Below are positions 11,159-22,564 of a stretch of DNA of 64,000 nt, one piece after another. Numbering within the stretch: the stretch's first letter is position 1; each line of letters opens with the position of its first letter. The DNA is taken from positions 38,310,544 to 38,374,543 of the forward strand of contig OY288246.1 in NCBI GenBank assembly GCA_958450325.1, read 5' to 3'. The notes beneath the pieces were generated by a model. It did no database searches and was not told where the DNA came from. It saw only the letters and a list, made by a program, of their open reading frames with translations. The DNA comes from Agrostemma githago (Eukaryota; Streptophyta; Magnoliopsida; Caryophyllales; Caryophyllaceae). A program made the position numbers and the translations under genes.

Positions 11159-11788
11159 TAGGGATAGCAACGGGGCGGGTATGGGTCGGGTCCGGCCGGA
11201 CCCGGACCCGGACTTCAAAAGTTGGACCCGGACCCGACCCGGACCCTTAAGGGTCCAAAAATTTTAGACCCTTACCCGGACCCGACGGGTACGGGTAGGG
11301 TCCGGGTACGTCACGGGTCCAATGCACGACAATTTAAAATATATACGATTGATAACCCGACAATTTAAAAAGCCAAATTAAAAAACAGAATAAAATCAAT
11401 CGCTCTAAGCCTATTGCCCCTGTATCACTTTGTGGCTACGTAGTTGCAAAATGAACAAACAAACAATAGGTAGTTACAGCTTTAAAGAAAACATTTTTTA
11501 TTACATTCCTCCGACTTATGATCTACCCATATTATATTCATTTGAGAAAGTATTAAATAATTAAGTGGGAAAATCTTAGAAAGTTAGAGGAAATATAATT
11601 TTTTATTTTTTTATACGGGTCCACGGGTCGGGTCCGGGTCTGACTTTTAAGACCCGGACCAGGAATATTTTTGAAGGACACATACCCGACCCGTACCCTT
11701 ATGGTCCAAAAAAATCAGGACCCGTACCCGACCGTTAGGGTAAGACCCGCAGGGTCTGGGCAGGGTTCCAGACCCGTTGCCATCCCTA
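11159..11788. mobile_element. Non-autonomous hAT element (MITE), 630 bp
   Basis: Terminal inverted repeats are TAGGGATAGCAACGG on the left and, reversed, TAGGGATGGCAACGG on the right. A perfect 8-bp duplication (ATCCTAAG) flanks the element. Subterminal sequence is packed with GGGTCCGG/CCGGACCC-type words in both orientations, which suggests transposase binding sites. The centre is AT-rich and noncoding, so transposition needs an enzyme made elsewhere. Confidence 0.9.
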
Positions 11789-11796
11789 ATCCTAAG
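11789..11796 (+). repeat. hAT target-site duplication, right copy
   Basis: ATCCTAAG, identical to 11151-11158. Confidence 0.85.
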
Positions 11797-12157
11797 TACC
11801 TAATTTAAGATTTCCCTCCTATTATTATTATTCCCCAATCATCCTCCATCAATTACCATCTTCAACCTTTCCTTTTTCTGAATACCCAGGTTTCAATTTG
11901 AAGAAGAAAAATAACAAAAATGATTCGAAAAGCTAACAAACCTCACACAATAGCATTCAAAATGAACAATACCACGAGTAATATTCCGTAAACTGTAAGA
12001 CTGCATTGAAATCTTGGTGTAATAAGCAAATCTACATGAACACGACATTCAAATCTTGGTGAAATTATCCTAATCAATTAACATAAACAATCAATACAAG
12101 CTAAGTCAGCTGAATTTAATTAATTCTAGCATTACATTTGAGTATGCCTAAAGTTAT

Positions 12158-12480
12158 TTAGCTCATTGACACAGTTCCTTCACAGCTCGGAAATTGAAAC
12201 AGGTAAGCGATATTGGTGTTCAAAGGAAGCTTCTTCTCATCTAAAAAGTCATCCACACCGTCTGACTCCTCTAGCTTATACGGGTCATCTAACAACCCCC
12301 GTTTTAGATATAAAAAAAAGATTAACACCAGACGTGGGTCCTTGCGATGTAGGAGAGTTTTTACGGGTATTGGGGTCGGCTTCAGTAATTTGTCATGGAA
12401 CAGCTTTCCCTTGCTAGCCACTGGTACTTGGTTCGAGAATGTTGCTGAGTGTGAGAGTCATTCTGATACATAGTGAATGC
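12158..12480 (-). pseudogene. Possible captured gene fragment, unidentified
   Basis: A minus-strand frame of about 87 codons with a balanced, protein-like composition (KLFHDKLLKPTPIPVKTLL, then DGVDDFLDEKKLPL). It has no ATG at its upstream end. It lies between the inverted arms of the element at 11143-12900, where Mutator-like elements often carry host gene pieces. The source gene is not recognised; it may be chance. Confidence 0.3.
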
Positions 12481-12665
12481 TACTATGTTGGGTTTTTTTA
12501 ACTTGCTGAATCAATTCAGGTCTTATTGTCCTTCTTCAAAATTGAAATCTGGGTATTGAAAAAAGAAAGGTTGAAGATGGAAATTGATGAAGTCTTGATT
12601 GGGTCGAATTTTTTTTTTATTACTAATGGTGGTTTGAATTGAAGAAGGGATTGGGGTTTGATGAT

Positions 12666-12668
12666 TTG

Positions 12669-12699
<31 letters not shown>
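12666..12699 (+). repeat. (GAT)n microsatellite
   Basis: About ten GAT/TGA units followed by a shorter GGT/GAT run at 12771-12800. Confidence 0.8.
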
Positions 12700-13080
12700 A
12701 TGGACGAAGGTGTATCATAGATTCATGGATATATAAGAGATTTGAATTGAAGAGGGGTTTGATGCTTTGGGGGTGGTGGTGGTGATGATGATGATGGTGA
12801 AATGGATAAATTCATGGGTGGGGATGATTGGGGTATAATGGTAAGGAAATCCTAAATTAGGATGCATTAGTATTAATTAGAAAGTTAATCTCATTTAATA
12901 GTGTCACCTCATCAGATAACGGCTCATTTATAAAAAAAAATAAAAAATTGATGGAGCAGCTTAGTAAGGGCATGGCAGGTCATCTACTACAAAACTGAGG
13001 GGTACCATGTGTGTTGAAAAGTGAAGGGGTACCACGCAGGATTCAAAAACTTTTGGGGTACCATGTAGAATATCTCTTAT

Positions 13081-13113
13081 TGTTGTTGTTGTTGTCGTCG
13101 TCGTCGTCGTCAT
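13081..13113 (+). repeat. Compound (TTG)n(TCG)n microsatellite
   Basis: About six TTG units followed directly by about five TCG units. Confidence 0.8.
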
Positions 13114-13256
13114 TATTTCAAACCCGGAATATGTCCGACACGTATTTTTCACGACCCCGAAACATGACATCCCAACCTTTTTGACATGTTTACCTACGAT
13201 TCATTTACGTTTTTTTTTTTACATTATTTTTGAGTGAATAGAATCTCTAATATATA

Positions 13257-13347
13257 CTACCTCCGTCCCACTATGATTATCCTATTTCATTAAAATACTC
13301 CTCATATATAATAGCGAAATGAGACAATCTTTTAGGAACGGAGGGAG
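13257..13347. mobile_element. Stowaway MITE 1 (91 bp)
   Basis: Ends CTACCTCCGTCCC and GGAACGGAGGGAG are inverted repeats flanked by TA dinucleotides. This is the CTCCCTCCGT signature of Stowaway elements mobilised by mariner-type transposase. Confidence 0.85.
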
Positions 13348-13386
13348 TATACCATACAATATAGCATATGAGTGTCATTTGTATTA

Positions 13387-13477
13387 CTCCCTCTGTCCCT
13401 GAAAGATTGGCTCATTTCCCTATTATATGTGAGAGATATTTTAATAAAACGTGACAATCTTAGTGGGACAGAGGTAG
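13387..13477. mobile_element. Stowaway MITE 2 (91 bp)
   Basis: Ends CTCCCTCTGTCCC and GGGACAGAGGTAG, flanked by TA. It lies 40 bp from MITE 1 in the opposite orientation: the internal GACAATCTTT-type block is reversed. Confidence 0.8.
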
Positions 13478-15253
13478 TATTAAGATTAAAGAAGATCAAA
13501 ATTTTAAAATTTTGTATATTACGTAAATAAAGATATATACATAAAAAAATTGTTCATTGTCAAGTACGAAAAAAACAAAAGTTAAAAATCAAATGAATTG
13601 GAGGGAGTACTATGTTGTTGGAATTATTATCATTATCATCATCATCATCATCCTCATTATTATTATTATTAATTGTTAAAAAATTATTATTTTCATTTTT
13701 TTAAAATTATTAGATAATTTATATTAGTTATTAGTTTCAGCCTCTATCAATTCAGGTCGGCTTCTATCAGACCAGTTCAACTTCTATCAGTCCGACTTGG
13801 CTCCCACCAGATCAGCTCAGCTCACCTCAGTCATGTTTCAGACGAAAAGAACATGGCCTAACTCCTATCATGAACCATGCTAGAATCCCTCCCTTGTGAG
13901 TTGTGACCTCAATATATTTAAAAGACTATATATATTATATAAAAGATGAGTCCAACATAACCTACGTGGCGCAACTATCTTCTCCCATAACATCTTCCGA
14001 GCTCCCATATCGCTCCTGCTTAAAAGTCCTTCGTTTATACACATATTGCATACTCAGTCCCTCAAATTTTTTATGCCTTACTCATTAAGTCTTCAAGATT
14101 TATGAGAATTATATGAAAGATATAAAAATTTATGAAAATAAATAAAAATGAAATAAAATAATATCATCAGTTTTGTGAATAATACGGAGTACAATTTTAC
14201 GTACGAAAAAAAATTATATAATTTAATAATAAAAAATGTTTGTCGAATTTTTAATTACATAAAAATATTTTTAAAAAAATTAACATCGTTTTAGTATATG
14301 TATATTTTTTTATCATAATTATATTATCATCATTTTTTACATATAAATTTATTAAATTAGAGTAAAATAAACTAATTTGTAGTAAAAAGGAAATTAAATC
14401 ACTTTATAATTATTATCATAATTATTAAATTACTTAAAAATATTGATTAATATTAAATATTAATAAAATCTGATAAAAGATACAAATCACGTGTTGGACA
14501 TAATATTAACAATATTGCAGACTAAATTGAGAATATTCTCGAAATATTCTCGGAAGAGTAATAATATCCAAACGTAAAAATATCCCAAAATATTTTGACA
14601 ATAAGTATAACCCCGAAAATATTTATAGCATATGAACCATATATCCGAGAAGATTTTGCAAATACGTTTCCATGACGTACGCGACCATGATTCAAGTTAT
14701 ATTATTACTGTTACCACGATTCACTATTATGGTCGTTACCATATTTCGTGTAATAATAATGTAATAAACTATTTAACGGCCAAAATTCCGAGAATATTTT
14801 GCATATACGTAATTATGCTTCCAAATATTTCGAAAATACTTCCAATATGCTCGAAGTGTTGTTGCTTCCAATATCTCTTCAAAATCTTTCAAAAATTAAC
14901 CGAGAATATTTCAAAAATACAATAATTATGCTCGAATTTTTCGAAATATGCTCCCAATATTGATTTACCATATTTCCAAACAATTTACTACCATATTTCA
15001 TGTAATCCCCTAATAATTCTGACGCAGTACAGTGGCGGAAACACTGTAGAGTTGAGATTAAAACACTCTGTAACTATTTCTTAAAAAGAATAAAACAGTA
15101 AAGTCGATACATAAGCCATAAATAAAAGTGGCTAAAAATAAAAACAATCCTTAAACGGATAAAACAATCCATAGTACAAAAATATTATTAAAGCAAAGCA
15201 AGATTAACTATTACTCGCTAGCCCACCCTTAGAGAAATTGCTCGAAATGTTAT
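13478..15253. other. AT-rich intergenic DNA
   Basis: Contains an (ATC/ATT)n run at 13620-13672 and a short direct-repeat patch with CTTCTATCAG/CTCTATCAA variants at 13741-13800. There is a long AT-rich tract at 14090-15000 with many ATATTT words. No gene-like ORF or RNA gene is seen. Confidence 0.5.
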
Positions 15254-15420
15254 TTGATAGGAATCAGGAACCCGTGTTTGTGGAAGTCGTACTAAGAATC
15301 TCGAGATGGTTAATTCTTCTATGATCCTTGAGAGCTCGGTTTGACTCTCAGTATATTCCTCCCCTCTGCTTCTCTTGATTTTCGCTATTGCAATTGATCC
15401 AATCCCTTTGACCCTTATCG
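15254..15420 (+). repeat. Dispersed repeat, copy 1
   Basis: Shares GGAACCCGTGTT, GAATCTCGAGAT and GTTTGACTCTCA in the same order and spacing with 43739-43890. Probably a remnant of one retroelement family; its type is not determined. Confidence 0.6.
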
Positions 15421-16192
15421 AGTTTGATAACTTTTGATTTATCGTTTACCGTTGTTCTCTTTATCCGTTAACTTTTATTTTTTTCCCGAACTCCCTATTT
15501 TATGAAATGCCCTGACTAATTTAAAATTCTGGGATTACCGTGAAATTTTAACATTTTGAAGTATAATTTCAAATTTTGAAACTACTCGTATTTGTAAAAC
15601 GTTTGACTCATCACTTAAACTTTTCGGATATCATGAAATTTAACATTTTTGAACTATAATTTAAGAACTTTATACTTCATTTTGTTTCTTCTTTGGTAGA
15701 TATTTATATTTAGTTCTTTTTCAAAATGTTAAATAACTTATTTTAAAGTATTTCAAAATTGTTTCAAATTTTTATTTCCAAGCAATTAAAACTTTATGGA
15801 ACTTTCATGATTGCAGATGTTATGAAATTAGGTAGACGGTTTAACATTTTTTTTAAAATAATTTTGCGTGTTAAAGTTTTCGTTTTATCATCGGTGGACT
15901 TTTGAATTTGTTATTGAAAAATGTCTAACGACTGATTCGAATTCTACCAACTATATAATTTGATTTCTCAAAACAAATTTTGTTTTGTTCTTAAACACAA
16001 CAGTGCCGAAATTCTTAATCAAAGCGTTTTACAATTTTCAAAATGTTTTGGGTACTATCTCTCCCATGACTTCGTTTACGAATATTATTTGACATTATTT
16101 TGTCAAAAAACTTTACCTTGTGTATTAGTAAGTTTAAGTATTTTACACTTCGCGTGGCGTACCCAGTTAATTTTGGAATAAATATGTGTATT
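15421..16192. other. AT-rich intergenic DNA
   Basis: No coding sequence or defined repeat is seen; TTTTGAA-type words are common. The LTR of element C begins at 16193. Confidence 0.4.
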
Positions 16193-19172
16193 TGTGGACA
16201 TGATATGGGTCCACTCCGACGCGGCCACGCGTGGGTTTGGGTAGGCGAATGAATCTCGTAGTAAGATTGTTCTCGGGTCGAAATTTAAAACGAAATAGGA
16301 GTCGCCACCGCACTTTATGGGAGTTCGGACCCGTTCGAACCCACTCTATACTTGGGCGTTTCGTGCACAAAGCACGACCTGATGTAGTACTAAAGCCTAT
16401 GGGGGTTCGTCCCTTTGCATATGGATATCGACATCGGGTTAGCGAATATCGTATATCGAATGACTCTCGTTTGCCAACGGTTACGGACATCCGGAAATCA
16501 AATTCAGAGTAAGGGGTGAGGGTACATGTATTGGGAAGCCCATGATGGACACTCAACCGCGCCCGCTCTTAGCGGCCTCTACTAAGATATCGTTCGGTTT
16601 TCGTGTACGCGCTTTAGTAAGATGATTAAATGAAATGCAAACAACATTTTTAGCTACGAATGCGAAATACGTGTTGAACTACGTCATTTAATGCATCTAA
16701 AATTATGTCGATGTTGAATTTAGCATGCGATGTTCTTTTAGAAAACGGTAAATGGCAAACATCGAAAGTAAATAAATTCGAAAATAAATTACAAATTACA
16801 CGGGCGGAAATACAACCCAGAATTCACAATACTTGTACAAAGCGAGAATATAAATTGGTTAGCGACGGTAACGGTAAATAGAAATCGTAATTAAAACTTT
16901 AAACCGACTAAATGGACGAACTACGATCGGGTACACATTGCATTGTGTATCAATCGGAAGACGGAGACTTTAATACGCATCTAGCGTATGGGACCGAAGC
17001 GAGTGCTAGCTCGATCCCGGGCCTTGAAGTCCTGTCCCGACTTATCATAGCAACATGAGAATGTCTCGACCCGTCCTATATTGGATACGACTAAAGAGTC
17101 GTCAATATTAGGACTAGTCTTATGAGACGTTGCTCAAAATCGTAGAAGTGACTAGAAAATAACGAATATAATGTATGGGCTTTTGAAAAACAAAACACGT
17201 GATTGAATTAACACTTGACGACTTAAAGTCGTAAAAAGTTATTGACGGGACTTTATGTCACTTGTACGCTCACGTTGGAGATCTATGGAGGTCACTCGAA
17301 CAAGTCATGGAGGGGACTCGATCGGGTGCTCTTCGTGAGGATTCCCTGCCCATCTTAGAAGGGGTCACTGGCCACTCGATCGAGTGCCCACTGTAGCAGG
17401 CGAAAGGTTTATTTCAAAAATGACCCATTTCGAAAATTAATGATTTAAATCTAGACATGATCGAGCCAAATGTAAATATTAACTAATCTACACTAATTCG
17501 ACTCTCGATAACTCATTATGCATGACACTCGGCTATGAAACCGACATCAAACATTTTAGAGTGTTGTGTATAAAATCGAAGTTAATTGAACTAGAATGAA
17601 TATCTATTTCCTCCGCGTCACGATATCATTTTCGATCGTTACGGACCATATGACGATCAATTTGATGTCAATGAGTTTCATGCTAATTCAATTATCGATG
17701 ACCCTTTAGTCGTGACATTTGACTACGAAGTCAATATCGTACCTTTAGAGTAGTATTTTTAAAATGGCGTCAAGTATTTTCGATAATAAATTACCGCGAT
17801 CGCATTATACCCTTAAGCGTCTAGCGCCACCTCCAGTACGACTTCTCGAAGGATCATAATGGACTTTGGACGGAATTCGTTTCGATCATACTTGACTTGA
17901 AAATTCGATTGTCATCACAAACTTAGATCCTCCGTGTTTCGATGTCGTAATTTGGCTTTAAAAACCTACAACTATCGATTTAGCGTCATAGGATGTTGCT
18001 AGAATCGATTTAAAATAGTTTTGTTAAATAATTATACGCGGTATTATATATGAGGGAAAGGTAAATAACGATAATATAAATGTTAGATGGTTAGGAATGA
18101 AAATAAAATGTTAGATGCGATGTTAACATGAGCGAAAAGCGTTTTAGAGGGTTGACTCGCCTTAAACAACCAAATACGCGGGGTGACTTAAGCGACCGGC
18201 AACTCGAGTGCGATACTCTTGTATTCGTGTTTCCTTATCTCGTCATCTTTTGTATTTGATACGTAAAAGGAGGAGTATTTTATGGTCAAATGTTAGTAGT
18301 TAGCGTTACGAGAATTAAATGTTAGTTGCAAAATGTAAATGTTAGATGTTAACGATTAGTATGCGAAAATTAAAAGGGAATAGAGATTAGAGAAGACAGG
18401 GTTTATTTACACCCTCAACCTACATACTTATGGTCTCGGAATACGGGCTCGTCTAATGGCGGCGTAGGCACGGGAGCGTCAAGAATGTAGGGTGAGTTAG
18501 GGTGTGTAAGAGTGTAGAGACGGTTTTCTTGGTTTTTGGGAGGCTAGGTCTCGGGATGCTTTATGTGTGTGATGCTCTCAAAGTATGGAGGAGAGGGTTG
18601 AAATGAGGTAAAATGATGGTGTGTTGTGATCATGAAATGAAGAGCCGAGGTATTTATAGATTTTACCCCCGGCTAGAGGTCACTCGATCGAGTGGCCCTA
18701 AGTGCACTCGATCGAGTGGCTCATACGGAGATGCCTGGTCAGTTTTTGGAGGGTCACTCGATGGAGTGGCCCTATGGCACTCGATCGAATGCCCTCAGAC
18801 GGGTGAATGTATTTAGAAAATGTTAAGATTTGATTTTTGACTTTTGATTTGGTTGACTTTGTTTGTTTTGACTTTGTATTTGGATGCATGCAAGGCTGGT
18901 TTCGTCTCGGGTTTTGACTTGGTCGCAAAAGACGGTTTTATTTCCGGTGACGATTTTAGCTCAAAATAGCTTTATTTTACTGGAAACGACCCACTGAGTC
19001 TGGATTTGAGGTCATTTTTGAGAGATTTGTACTCCGCTAAGTGCCCACGTCGGATACTATTGATTCTGATTCCCGTATTCGAGCGTATTAAAGCATGTTT
19101 ACGTCCGATCATCATCGAGTGTTTTGTCGGAAACTACTATAGACACTAGCAGGCAAAATGAGGGTGTCTACA
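16193..19172 (-). mobile_element. 3' LTR of Tat element C (2980 bp)
   Basis: The minus strand starts TGTAGACACCCTC at 19172 and ends ATGTCCACA at 16193. It matches LTRs A and B at both ends. TATA box TATAAATA at 18658-18651. Dyad motifs CACTCGATCGAGTG occur at 18681 and 18705 with variants to 18795, all upstream of the TATA box, and at 17372 with variants from 17290. It carries about 1.7 kb (about 16850-18530) absent from LTR B. The bordering tract at 19173 shows that the internal region is to the right. Confidence 0.85.
18651..18658 (-). promoter_or_regulatory. LTR TATA box (C)
   Basis: TATAAATA on the minus strand about 515 bp inside the LTR, followed by a GC-poor start region. Upstream lie the dyad motif copies at 18681-18795. 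Confidence 0.6.
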
Positions 19173-19185
19173 GAGCCCACAATTT
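19173..19185 (-). promoter_or_regulatory. Polypurine tract of element C (decayed)
   Basis: The minus strand reads AAATTGTGGGCTC against the LTR start; element A has AGAGTGGGGGCTC. The purine run has been weakened by substitutions. Confidence 0.5.
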
Positions 19186-19634
19186 GACTGAGGCTTGGAC
19201 AAGGCGAAAGTCAGAGTAGCCACCAGACCAATCGAGGATTACGACCTGGCATCCTTCCGGTTGGGTCATTTATAGTCCATTAGACTCGCGTGAAGGGCTC
19301 ACCATCCATAAGCAAAAGGTCATACCTGTCTTGACGATAGCTTCGTGGGGAATCGGACATGCCTTTGAAGTCGTGGGTGTACCTATATGCAGACTCGAAT
19401 GTAGCATTTTGGTGAAACACCTACTCGGTTCCGCTGGGGAAATAAAAATTTGATGTTTTGATTTTTTTTTTTTTAAATTTTGAATTTTTCAAAAATTTGT
19501 GAAGTAGGAATGCTCAGGGTGACTTGATTCCTGTATTTGGTTTTGAAAGGGTTGAAGACTGGGATCGAGCCTGCGCGCGGGCTTGCGCGAGCTAAGGAGG
19601 CCTAGCAGTTGCGGAGGCTGTCAGGGTTTTGTGT

Positions 19635-19642
19635 TATAAATA
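19635..19642 (+). promoter_or_regulatory. TATA box of the antisense gene (C)
   Basis: TATAAATA, 97 bp upstream of the ATG at 19739. Its spacing matches element A (96 bp). The intervening leader is C/T- and A-rich, as expected of a plant 5' UTR. Confidence 0.6.
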
Positions 19643-19738
19643 CAGGACCTCCTGCTCCATCTTTTGCATCTCAAATCAACTCTATATCCTCTTCTCAAAA
19701 ATTCTTCAAACTTTTAAGAAAAGGTTCGAATATTTGCT

Positions 19739-21360
19739 ATGAGTATCGAACTTTTAACCGCACGGCTCTTGGCATGGTCCCAATGCTTTAGGGACGAGGA
19801 GAAGGTTCAGTTGACCCAAATGGGAATTTCTGCCTTATTCCCGTTATAGCATCTCAGGATAGACTTACACTTCCTGGATGCTTGTTTAGAGTTTTGGGAC
19901 ACTACCCATCATATTTTTGCATTCCCTCGAGGAGAGGTATTCTCTCTTCCTGAAGAAATTGTGGCCGTAGGCGGTTGGTGCCCTATGGCTCGTCATGCTG
20001 TCCCTCCGTTCTATCCTGATCCAAGGAGGAGATTGAGGGAGTTTTTGGGCCTGTCTCATGCTGAGGCGGACCGGATGGTGCGGGGAAATTCTGTTTCTTT
20101 GTTTGACCTGACTGAAAAATTTATGAATACCAAGGATGTCACAGGCGCAGGGCCTTCGCCTTCTGTATGCTACAACGTTATGCTTTTGAAGGACGGATGG
20201 AGGCGAACTCTTGTACGGGTCAAATCCGGCTGATTGGTGTAGTTGACCAAATGGAGACTGGTCACAGCCCAGCTTGGGTGATAACGGGGGAGATCATTAT
20301 GGGTCTCGATGCTAGGAGAGTCGACACAGACTGTCAATTGACGGGTAGTATCCGCCTTTTACAGGTATACGTCTCGCGTGTTTTTTTGTGTGAAATCCTG
20401 ATGTATGAGGGTCACTCGACCGAGTAGACCCGTCACTCAATCGAGTGACCTAGGCGAATATATCCTGCCTGTTTTTAAGAGGGTCACTCGATCGAGTGCC
20501 TCCTGGCGAACCCCAAATTTGCTTACGGAAGCTTGTATATTTTATCCTGTCAGATTTGGCGGTACGAGCGTCTGTCGATCATGGAGCCTCCCATGAATGT
20601 ACCCAATTATCGTAGCAGCCAGGTTAGCTCAAGAAGGTGATGCATAAGTTCAAGTCATAACATAAACCGAACTTATTGGGATGAGAAGCTAGTGTTCCAC
20701 GGTGGTCCTTTTATCAGGCGGAATGTTGCTTGGTGGTTCCTCTCAAGATTGAGTGGGCTGGCCAAGAGGGATCAAGCCCAAAACCTGGTGATCCTGTCAC
20801 TTGATTGAATTGTCCATATTTATCCGGAGCGCATTCTAAGGCAGTTCGGTTCGTCTCAGCGTATTCTCGAGACTGAGGCCATCATCAGCGTTCCGCTCCA
20901 ATTGACGGACGCGATGTGTGATACATGGTTACAGCGGTGGCACACCCGTGCCATCTGGACCATACCCAACCCTTGCCATTCCGCTTGGGTTTCCGAGTCA
21001 TATCAAAAATGGACTTTCGAGGAGTCGGAGGAGGCCCGCAAGGCCTTGAAGGTCGACGAGGCTTTCGATCTGGTTCACCGGGAGACGGCGAAAGACAACA
21101 TGGGTTTCTACGACGAAGAAGAGACTCCTGCTACTTTGGTGCGATTGGAGTCGGGTCTTAAGTCACAAACTAAGACTCGAACTAGGGATGCCGGTGCTAG
21201 CGGCGCGTGGGGGCGGCTGAGCCTCCAGACTAACTTAGAGAAGAGGCTCGGGCCAAGACTGGCAACCAAGGATCGACTGGGCCCGCGTGACCAGTTGCCT
21301 GAACGTGTGAGGGCCCGACTTTGGCCAATTGAAGTGACCGAAGACCCGCACTCGAAGTAA
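19739..21360 (+). pseudogene. Antisense plant-mobile-domain gene of Tat element C, two exons
   Basis: Exon 1 (19739-20364) is homologous to 165-806: WSQCFRD, HFLDACL, FPRGE, PDPRRRLREFLGLSH. Exon 2 (20554-21360) continues with IWRYERL, then WDEKLVFHGGPF, VAWWFLSRL, YPERILRQFG and a charged tail ending at 21360. The YPERILRQFG block is characteristic of plant mobile domain proteins (the domain shared by MAIN and many transposable elements). The intron (20365-20553) has a CAG|GTATAC donor and a TGTCAG acceptor, and its removal keeps frame. Lesions: stop at 19847-19849, a frameshift near 20150, stops at 20638 and 20806. Intact length would be about 478 residues. The gene runs opposite to its element. 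Its biochemical role is unknown. Confidence 0.75.
20365..20553 (+). other. Intron of the antisense gene (C)
   Basis: 189 bp, GT...AG. It carries three dyad motifs related to CACTCGATCGAGTG (20412, 20433, 20484), the same motif that clusters in the U3 of LTRs B and C. Confidence 0.6.
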
Positions 21361-21904
21361 CGGGTCCAGGCCAAGGAAGTTCCCGTAGTGATTCGGGAAC
21401 GTTCGCCCCCGCCTCGTCGTTAGTGGACGGCCAAAGAGGCCAAGGATAAGGGTAAGGGCAAGATGCCCTTAATACCCGAGTCCTTAGTTTTACTATTTAA
21501 GTAGTATTATTATTTATTCATAGTGTCGTGTGTTTTTTTTAATTTTGAATTTTTGTGTTTCGTAATTTCCCGAGTTTATCGGGTTTTTAGTAATAAATAA
21601 AGGAAGTTTATTAATTAAACCGTTCTTGTCTTTTATTTTCTCGATTGCAGTGGTTGTGCCCTTTCGAGGGGCTGCCTACGTATCCACAATTAGCGGAATC
21701 AAACCAAACGTAGTTCAGGCTTTTGTAAATTTGCAATCTCGAAATACATCAAGACTATTGATTCGAGATGTATACGACAGTAGGATAAAATAATCCTAGC
21801 TTATTGACTTGATTTTGAAAGTTTATATAAAAAAATGATTTTGATAGAACACACGATATGACCCGTAGTCCAGATCCGTCAGCTTCACAGGCTCACAGCT
21901 CCGC
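21361..21904. other. Element C untranslated stretch between antisense gene and integrase remnant
   Basis: No ORF. An AT-rich part (21480-21640) is followed by GGGCTGCCTACGTATCC at 21669 and an AAACGTAGTTC word at 21708, which I recall as common in Tat/Ogre-type elements. The downstream part of the integrase is missing here. Confidence 0.4.
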
Positions 21905-22165
21905 TTGATAGAACCTTTTTTACCAGATATGACCCGGCCCAATTGGGTTTGAATTTTCTCCTCGGGTCTACTGGTAATAAAGCTCAAATGGACTTGAGAA
22001 CCAAATCCCCTTCCTTAATGTTGCTTCGCATTGAGCCTCATGGTAGAATTCAGCCTCAACCCATTTGGTGAAATAGTCGATAACTACCAAAATGAAGCAA
22101 TGTCCACCTGTACCGGAGGGATTTATTTTCCCGATTATGTCGATACCCATGTCGAAAACGGCCAA
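21905..22165 (-). pseudogene. Integrase core, start only (C)
   Basis: The frame 22165-21968 has the core start MGIDIIGKINPSGTGGHCFI followed by VVIDYFTKWVEAEFY, with the first catalytic Asp region. The rest of the DDE core and the C-terminal domain are absent; non-integrase sequence follows at about 21905. The enzyme would join element DNA to the chromosome. Confidence 0.75.
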
Positions 22166-22196
22166 GGTGACGTCACGGTATATAGCAAGGATGACG

Positions 22197-22540
22197 GCAT
22201 ATGTTGCACGTTAGCGAAGATTTGACAGTTATGGCAATGTTTGACATACTGCCTACAGTCGGTTTCCATATTTCAGTAATATCCGAGCCTCATGATTTTT
22301 CGGACTAACATCTGGGCATTCATATGTGGACCGCACTCGCTGTCATGCACTTCGGCCATAACCTTTTCAGCCTTAATTTTATCGACACATAGGAGAAAAG
22401 TCACATGTGACGTCTTTTAGTACAGTTGACCGTCATTGGTACGGATAAACTGGGTGGCTAGTCTTTGTAGGGCTTTCCTGGCCCGACTGTCGGTTCCGGG
22501 AGGATATTCACCCGTCGACATGTATGATAAAACAGCCTGA
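22197..22540 (-). pseudogene. Integrase zinc-binding domain (C)
   Basis: Homologous to the intact frame at 35634-35978, with an H-x(n)-H-x(n)-C-x2-C arrangement ending CHNCQIF. Here the frame is broken by stops (for example near 22275 and 22420). Confidence 0.6.
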
Positions 22541-22564
22541 TACTATGGCTCGAGATCGGCTATT

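Larger units (their letters stand above)
11143..12900. mobile_element. Mutator-like element with long imperfect inverted arms
   Basis: The left arm (11143-11158 plus 11797-11906, split by a hAT MITE) matches the reverse complement of the right arm in two ordered blocks. Block one holds ACTAATGCATCCTAA, GATTTCC and CCCCAATCATCC (right copy 12826-12890). Block two holds CCATCTTCAACCTTTC, ATACCCAG and TTTCAATTT (right copy 12524-12597). Long, indel-rich inverted arms suit Mutator-like elements. No transposase ORF is visible and no target duplication could be defined. Confidence 0.5.

Noticed and set aside
15960..16181. 73-codon plus-strand ORF left of LTR C
   Set aside because: AT-rich, no motif, and cut by the LTR boundary at 16193.
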